A stretch of DNA of 64,000 nucleotides from Sphaerolaimus hirsutus (Eukaryota; Nematoda; Chromadorea; Monhysterida; Sphaerolaimidae): positions 6,475,147 to 6,539,146 of the forward strand of contig OZ038457.1 in the NCBI GenBank assembly GCA_964036195.1. Reading direction: 5' to 3'. A program made the translations under genes and the position numbers. Below, piece after piece: positions 58,497 through 64,000 of this stretch (the stretch's first letter is position 1; every line of letters begins with the position of its first letter). Under the pieces are notes generated by a model. That model saw only the letters and a program-made list of their open reading frames with translations. It was not told where the DNA came from and did not search any database.

Positions 58497-59658
58497 GGTG
58501 TTCAAGGGGTTTTTCACGTGAAAATGAAAGTTAAGTGTTTTCATAAGTGATGCATTGATGTCAAAATTGTCTAATCAATTCATTCATTGCTTCTGTTTGC
58601 TTTGACGCCAGGTGGCGATTTGTGTGAATCACATCGTTAACACGTTATGCGCAGTTCTCATGTGCTTTCTAGATGGATTTCTGGACATTTGACATGTACG
58701 CTTCATGTTATGATATAAATGATAACTGATAATTGAACTTGTCAGTGTAACAAGTGACAAGTCATGTGATTGTCATGTGTCGGTCTCAGTACTTTTCGCT
58801 AACAAGTTTTTTTCTGTGTTGACTTTTCACTTAGAAGTTAACATAATTATCAGTGAAAAAGACAAGTATCACTTGACATATGCAGTATTTGTACCTACCG
58901 CAAATTCTCTATTGACGTGACTGTGGAATGATTGTTTTCAGCACATTTAGGGGTCACACTATTGGAGGGGTCGCATGACGAGGGAGGGTCGAATTTTATA
59001 TTGCCTTAACTCAACGACTCAGCTGTCGACATACATAACTCAAGTGTGAGCATGACATTGGGAATTCTTTTTTGCAAGGTGTAGGAGGAAGAAAAGGGCA
59101 ACAAATGGCCAAAAGTAGGTGAAAAATAGCTCAAAATATGTAAATACCTATAAGATATACCTCGTACTAAAACTAGCTGACAAATAGGCAGTAGGCAATA
59201 GGCAGTTACACACATGAATTAGAGATTTTGGAGGTCGGGGTCACATTATTGGAGGGGGTCGCATTATACTCATATAACGTGCCGAAAGGGGTCGCACTAT
59301 TGGAGGGGGGATCACAATAAAAGAGAATTTACTGTAATCAATGCTAAACTAGATTTCTCCTTAATGTGGCGCTTATACCGAGTGGAGCGCAGAATTCTAC
59401 CTTAATTTGACGAAATAATTTTGTGATAAATTTCGTAATCAATTATTCCATGATAAAAACTAAATATTATCATAAAAACTGTAAAAAAAATTGTTTCATT
59501 ATTCAGATGGTAAGTTCCCATACCGTGCGAGTCCGCCGAGTATATGCACTTTAAAAAGGCAACTCTTCACTTGACAAATGGGAACAAATGCGGATAGAAA
59601 CTCGAATATTTTCTAAACACAGCCGATATCGCGCGTGAATTGGTTGAAAAGGGGTCTG
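58497..59658. other. Upstream region of carboxypeptidase 1 with one repeat
   Basis: 58904-59335 is an ACCGCAAATTCTCTATTG...AATAAAAGAGAATTTACTGT element with GGGGTCGCACTATTGGAGGGG units. The 400 bp before it is likely promoter but shows no clear motif. 59336-59658 holds nothing identified. Confidence 0.5.
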
Positions 59659-61175
59659 TGCCATCCCACATCTTAACCCATCCCACATCCTGGCCAGGAA
59701 ATTGGATGCCTGTCATATTTGATGCGTATTCCTTGCATTTTTGGTGGATAATGGATGCCAAAGAATGTTGATGATGAAAAAGTGCTCCATTAAGAGCCAC
59801 TTTCTATGACTCGGTGATTTCCCAGGTCAAAGTTTACACAATAACACTGACTGCACTCAGGTTGGTGTATGAATTGCCACAAGAAAACTTGACACTGGAC
59901 ACTTTGACACAGCCATTTTGACACAAGAGACATCCTGACACAGGGATGACTGGACACATGTCCAGAAAGACACACATTATAATTGGTCACATATACCAAC
60001 TCGTCACAGAAGGATTACCGCTTCTGCACACGCATGTGTACCGCCAAGTGCAAACAGATGCAGGCACGCATGGCAAATTGCCCAGTTTTCGGCTTGGGTA
60101 TAGTTTTTACATTTGCAGTGCAGAAATTATACGGCGGCATACATCAAAAGCGAAATGAAAAACGATTAGTGAGTGCAAATGATATTTGACATATTTCCAT
60201 ATTTTGTGTTTTGATGAATTTGTAATTGTGCGGTAGTGCATTAGTGCGTCTGTCAGTAAATAAAATCAATAGTCAGTCAACAAAGTTGGGAAAAGCAAGT
60301 GTTTCAAATTATTTATGTGTACCTAAATTAATATGTGATAGTTAAACAAATTTGAATATAGATTTTAACAAATTAATTAACAAAATTATATCTAATTTTG
60401 CCACAATAGGCTGTCCAAAGACATTGTGGAATATTATTATCTACCTGCCAGACATGTGTGTGAATAAATTAGTCTGGCACCAATGAATCGTTTTACACAC
60501 TGCGGCATTAAATGCAATTGCATTGTATATTCTGTTAATGTCCATTTTTAATTATGCAAAAGCCCCACAATCCAATGCACTCATATAAATACACACGGAA
60601 AGTTTTCTGTACACACCTACTTAATTCATCAATGAACGTTTCTGCTGCTAATCCCCCCAACTGAGACGGACAGAAATACCCTTTGTGCGTACCGTACACG
60701 TTGCGTTGACGCAACACACTGGAAAATGCATTGTGCAAAACATGTTTTTCACATTATTTACAGTTTAAAGCGCAATAAAATATGAAATGATGACAAGATT
60801 ACTTTTAACAGAAAAACGATGCAAGATAAATGAAGTACACGATGTGCTGTGTGACAAGTTGGTCAAGTGACAAAATTGTGCCTGTGTCAAAATGGACATG
60901 TGTCAAATTGTGCTTGTGTCAAAGTGGGTCCTGTGACGATTCATCTGTGGCAACATGTGCTGTGTCAAAAAAACCTGTGTCAAAATGTCCTGATGCCCTG
61001 CACTCAATAGTTGTCAACTGTCATGTTTTAACACATATGGTGTCAAATTGCCTACAAACACTCTAGCATGTTATATTAGATTGATTTTTTTTAAATTCTT
61101 TTAATTCAATACAGTCTATTTGAGAGACAAAGTAGATTTAAGAGGTGGGATGGGTTTAGATGTGGGATTAGCCTA
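59659..61175. mobile_element. Composite inverted-repeat region with exon-like pieces
   Basis: CCCACATCTTAACCCATCCC near 59670 and GGGATGGGTTTAGATGTGGG near 61150 are inverted. Further in, TTTGACACAGCCATTTTGAC-type words at 59887-59960 and CTGTGTCAAAATGGACATGTG words at 60838-60990 are also inverted. Two exon-like pieces lie inside. The first is plus 60010-60084 (acceptor TCACAG, 25 codons with DYRFCTRMCTAKCKQM). The second is minus 60718-60617 (acceptor TTTTCCAG, donor AGTAG/GTGTGT, containing VYGTHKGYFCPSQLGGLAAE). Whether these are captured gene fragments or part of a mobile-element gene cannot be told. Confidence 0.4.
60617..60718 (-). CDS. Isolated exon-like segment, unknown gene
   Basis: Flanked by CCAG and AG/GTGTGT on the minus strand, open in phase 2 to phase 2, 33 codons with ordinary protein composition and one Cys. 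No neighbouring exon was identified. It lies between the inverted word clusters of the 59.7-61.2 kb region. Confidence 0.3.
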
Positions 61176-61232
61176 CCCCGTTGAAAAGCAATCCCACAGT
61201 CACCACAATCCATAAGTTTTTTTATCAAAGTT

Positions 61233-63861
61233 TCACCAAGTTCCAGGCGGGGGCTGGTGCGCGGGCGGCATGGGAGACCACCGCGGCGGCAGGGGCTCGG
61301 GCGGCTTGGGCGACCACCGCGGCGGCAGGGGCTCGGGCGGCATGGGCGACCACCGCGGCGGCTGTCCGCGTTTGCTTCTGCTCTCAATATCTCTTATTTT
61401 GTGCCACATTGCAAATATGGCATTGAACACTTCGTTGCCAGCCACGGGCACCTGGATGCATTCCCAGACCCTGTAAAAGACCGTGTAAAGCGTAAAAAAA
61501 CTGTAAAACGTCATGTGTCATGTAAAAGACCGTGCTAAATGTTATGTGTCATGTAAAAAAAACTTTCATGGTCTTTTACATGACACATGACTAGGGTTGG
61601 CCGATGCTTTTTAACGTTTTTTCAAAAAAAAGAAAAGTTTTTGTTTTTTTAAACATGACGTCCGAAATGTTTTTTTCAAACATTGGCCAAAATTTTTAGT
61701 ACTAAGCACTAGGTATTTTGCAAAATTTGATACACATTATTATTGACCACATAATTATACACTTATTCAACTCTTGTCCAAGAGTAAGATTTGGATACAA
61801 AAACATTGGATTTGAATATACGTTACAGTTCACATGGTCTTTTACATGATATTTGACATTTTGCCAAGCCTTTTACACTTTCAGAGTCTTTTACAGGGTC
61901 TGGGACTGGCACCTGATCGGCATTTGGTGCGAATCTCATACGACTCCAGGTACTGTCGTTATTTTTGTCAAAGGTAGGTCCCAGTTCGATTGTGTACGAG
62001 TATCGAATATTCATTGTGCCACGTGCCCAATCCATGCTGGAGCCAGTTCCGGGGTCTGAAATACGTTACTAGCGAGATTCTATCTGAACCTTTGGTCCGG
62101 TTTCGCAGTATTCATCACTTTCACAAATACTATCTGATATTAACCTGAATTATCAACCCCCCCCCCCTCAAAAAATACGGTAGTTGTGAACTGACTGGGG
62201 CTCAGCGTCACTGGGACCGGGGCTCACACTTTACTAATGTGTACCTCGAGAAAACATACACAACTCATCCAGATGTATGGCATCATACTGAACACCATTG
62301 ACTGCAGCCATTGCCGCGGCGGCAGCCTCGGCCACCTCCATCATGTCGTCGAAGTTGGGGGCGGGCTGAGAGCACTCACAGACCATGTAAAGTGTGAAGT
62401 TAAGTGTCAAATGTCATGTAAAATGCACAGTTGCGAAAGCGTATTCACGCTTACCCGAAATACCCGGGTAAATGGGTATTTATACTTATGCTTACACTTA
62501 AGCTTTCGTAAAATACCCTTATGCTTTATTACGCTTTCCTGGCCAAATTACCCACATACCAAAAGTGTAAAAAAGCTTTCACATGGCGCAGTAAAACTAT
62601 AAAAAGAAAATGAAAAAATACAAAAAATAGAGACTGTGTGTGTGCAGTATTGCACTGGAAATAGCGGCACATGCATATAAATCATGTCGCAATATGAATG
62701 TCTGATCAATATTGTGTCGTCAAGCAATATCGTGGCGTTAGATTAATTCAATGTACCGTATTACCTCGAATTATCCCCCCCCCTTGAATACCCCCCCCCC
62801 TCGAAATACCCCCCCCCCCTAAATTTCGGCTGAGGAAATAATAAACCCCCCCCCCCCTCGAAATACCCCCCTAAATTTCGGCTGAGGAAATAATAAACCC
62901 CCCTTCTCGAAATACCCCCCCCCCCTAAAATTGAGTGTAACGTGAACGTACATGACAAATACCGCAGTTTGTGATCTGTACTATGCAGAACACACGTTAA
63001 AACTGATGATTAAGTGACGTAAGGAAGGGTTTTTGTGTATATACAGTAATATATGCCTATAAACACATAAATCTATGTGATTGTTCGATTTTTCTACGTC
63101 TGCGTATGGGGAATTTCCGAAAATTTCTGGCGAAATAATAGACCCCCCTCGAATAAACCCCCCCTCGAATTATCCCCCTCAAATTTTGCTGGCGACATAA
63201 TGAACCCCCTGGGGGTATTTCGAGGTAATACGGTACGTAATTTTGGGACCGAAAATGGATTCCGATGACTATGTTGTTTCCGATGACCATGTGTTGCTGT
63301 CGACAGCACCGTCAGCACGAAATCCAAGTTAGAAGATGATATAAGTATCACTGCCGATGAATTGCTTTGAGGGCAGACTGCCAAATGGACATCCGAAAAA
63401 TGTCACCGAGAGCTAGATTTGAAAAAAATCAAATGAGCTTACGCTTTTTTACGTTTTCTTAGGTATTTTCAAAATACCTTACACTTACAGTATCCATATT
63501 CAAAATTTGGAAAGTGTATTTATGCTTACGCTTACGCTTTCCAAAAATACCAGTATTTTAACAACTCTGGTAAAATGTCAATCAAAACAAAACAAAAAAT
63601 ATTGTTTTATTGAACTTTGCATTACAATTGACACTTTGCATGACATTTGACACTTTACTGACCACTTTACAGGGTCTGGGATTGGCACCTGGTTGGCGTA
63701 GGGCACCAGCACCATTTGCCCGAACGAGTGTATAGCCAGGTACAGGTCCACTGTACTTGCGATTGGCTGCAGCCCCTTCTGCAGTGCCTTGGATTCGGGT
63801 TCGGACATGGCTCCCGTGCCGCGGTAGGTTAAATCACATGGCTGGTCTGATGAATCTGATC
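61233..63861 (-). CDS. Second M14A zinc carboxypeptidase, 3' part only (paralogue)
   Basis: Exons in the window: 63861-63689, 62365-62260, 62055-61913, 61451-61233 (TGA); the 5' exons lie beyond the right edge. Closely similar to the 53.6-58.5 kb gene: MSEPESKALQKGLQPIA, YLAIHSFGQMVLVPYANQ, NFDDMMEVAEAAAAAM, SSMDWARGTMNIRYSYTIEL, RMRFAPNADQ, VPVAGNEVFNAIF. Zinc His and catalytic Glu are kept. Differences: the exon 8/9 intron of the first copy is absent here, and an introner (62366-63688) interrupts a position that is continuous in the first copy. The C-terminus adds about three RWSPMPPEPLPP repeats. Same secreted exopeptidase role expected. Confidence 0.88.
61452..61912 (-). mobile_element. 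Introner forming the last intron of carboxypeptidase 2 (461 bp)
   Basis: Minus strand: GCCGATCAG / GTGCCAGTCCCAGACCCTG ... CAGGGTCTGGGAATGCATC CAG / GTGCCCGTGGC. CAG is duplicated. Same gene position as the 53659-53836 introner. The middle is enlarged by an insertion with a TAGGGTTGGCCGATGC end at about 61593. Confidence 0.9.
62427..63570. mobile_element. CAGAGTTG-ended word element (AAGCGTA version), nested
   Basis: CACAGTTGCGAAAGCGTATT at the left and ACCAGTATTTTAACAACTCTGG at the right. It has the same skeleton as 37782-38568 (GGTATTTTTGGAAA, ACCCGGGTA, TTTCGGGTAA), but the repeated word is AGCGTA with some AGTGTA. 62755-63234 is inserted inside it. Confidence 0.82.
62755..63234. mobile_element. 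ACCGTATTACCTCGAATTAT-ended element, innermost nested layer
   Basis: ACCGTATTACCTCGAATTAT and GTATTTCGAGGTAATACGGT ends with CCCCCCCCTCGAAATACCCCC blocks and one GAACGTACATGACAAATACCG segment. The outer flanks read ATGT and ACGT. Confidence 0.88.
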
Positions 63862-64000
63862 CTGCAATTTCAAAGCATGTTGTATACTTTGGAGGTCACA
63901 ACAAAGGCGAGGGGTTGGAGGGTGACCCCTCAAATACACCAACTATGTATTTGTGTAGAAGTTACTCAGTTACTAATTTACCGTATTTCTTACAATAAAA

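Larger units (their letters stand above)
62366..63688 (-). mobile_element. Introner forming a copy-specific carboxypeptidase-2 intron, with two nested insertions (1323 bp)
   Basis: Minus strand: GCCAACCAG / GTGCCAATCCCAGACCCTG ... ACATGGTCTGTGAGTGCTCT CAG / CCCGCCCCCAAC. Arms TGTCAAATGTCATGCAAAG / CTTAACTTCACACTTTAC are split by a CAGAGTTG-type word element (62427-63570, AGCGTA version). That in turn contains an ACCGTATTACCTCGAATTAT element (62755-63234). Confidence 0.9.

Noticed and set aside
59567..59800. Minus frame containing SLASIIHQKCKEYASNMTG
   Set aside because: Protein-like in part, but it runs into the TIR repeat and has no donor at the natural end. Left as unresolved rather than called a gene.

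Overview
Animal nuclear DNA, most likely from a nematode or a close relative such as a nematomorph. The evidence is a spliced cuticle-collagen gene (22.1-27.9 kb, minus strand) with a nematode-type N-terminal hydrophobic domain, Cys-flanked Gly-X-Y blocks and no bacterial organisation anywhere. Exons are GC-rich and are separated by AT-rich introns stuffed with small inverted-repeat transposons. I saw no rRNA, tRNA, operon or CRISPR array.

Gene layout: 3' end of an unknown coiled-coil-like gene (3.5-4.0 kb, +); one orphan exon (6.7 kb, +); a complete secreted Cys-rich protein gene of unknown family (14.9-21.7 kb, +, 7 exons, 361 aa); cuticle collagen (27.9-22.1 kb, -, 12 exons, 827 aa); a carotenoid cleavage oxygenase of the BCO1/NinaB family (30.3-34.9 kb, +); a small secreted peptide-precursor-like gene (36.4-36.0 kb, -); GDP-mannose pyrophosphorylase B (48.6-44.4 kb, -, 8 exons, 367 aa); a C2H2 zinc-finger gene (49.8-51.1 kb, +); a complete M14A zinc carboxypeptidase (58.5-53.6 kb, -, 11 exons, 441 aa); and the 3' part of a second, paralogous carboxypeptidase (63.9-61.2 kb, -), which runs off the right edge. 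The exon chains for the secreted protein, collagen, GMPPB and carboxypeptidase 1 close with consistent splice phases, which is the main support for those models. Apart from the two carboxypeptidases the genes are functionally unrelated.

The striking feature is a family of short inverted-repeat elements whose ends are splice sites. One end reads GTGCCA-TCCCAGACCCTGTAAA, with a GT donor. The other end reads TTTACAGGGTCTGGGACTGCCCC, followed by CAG. The elements sit between 3-bp CAG (or CTG) duplications, so the duplicated CAG supplies the acceptor AG. In the oxygenase gene and both carboxypeptidase genes, whole introns are exactly one such element (30987-31287, 53659-53836, 61452-61912, 62366-63688). 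The carboxypeptidase paralogues show that one of these introns is present in only one copy. This looks like an active or recently active introner system (intron-generating DNA transposon). Other copies sit outside genes or in large introns, in either orientation.

Between genes the window is a patchwork of other families: ACCGTATTTCCTCGAA-ended elements with poly-C/G cores, large foldbacks (1.8-3.0 and 7.1-8.45 kb), CACACACTAGTT-ended MITEs, TA-flanked MITEs, and several families built from a short word repeated many times, where each copy uses a different word throughout. Nesting is up to three levels deep.
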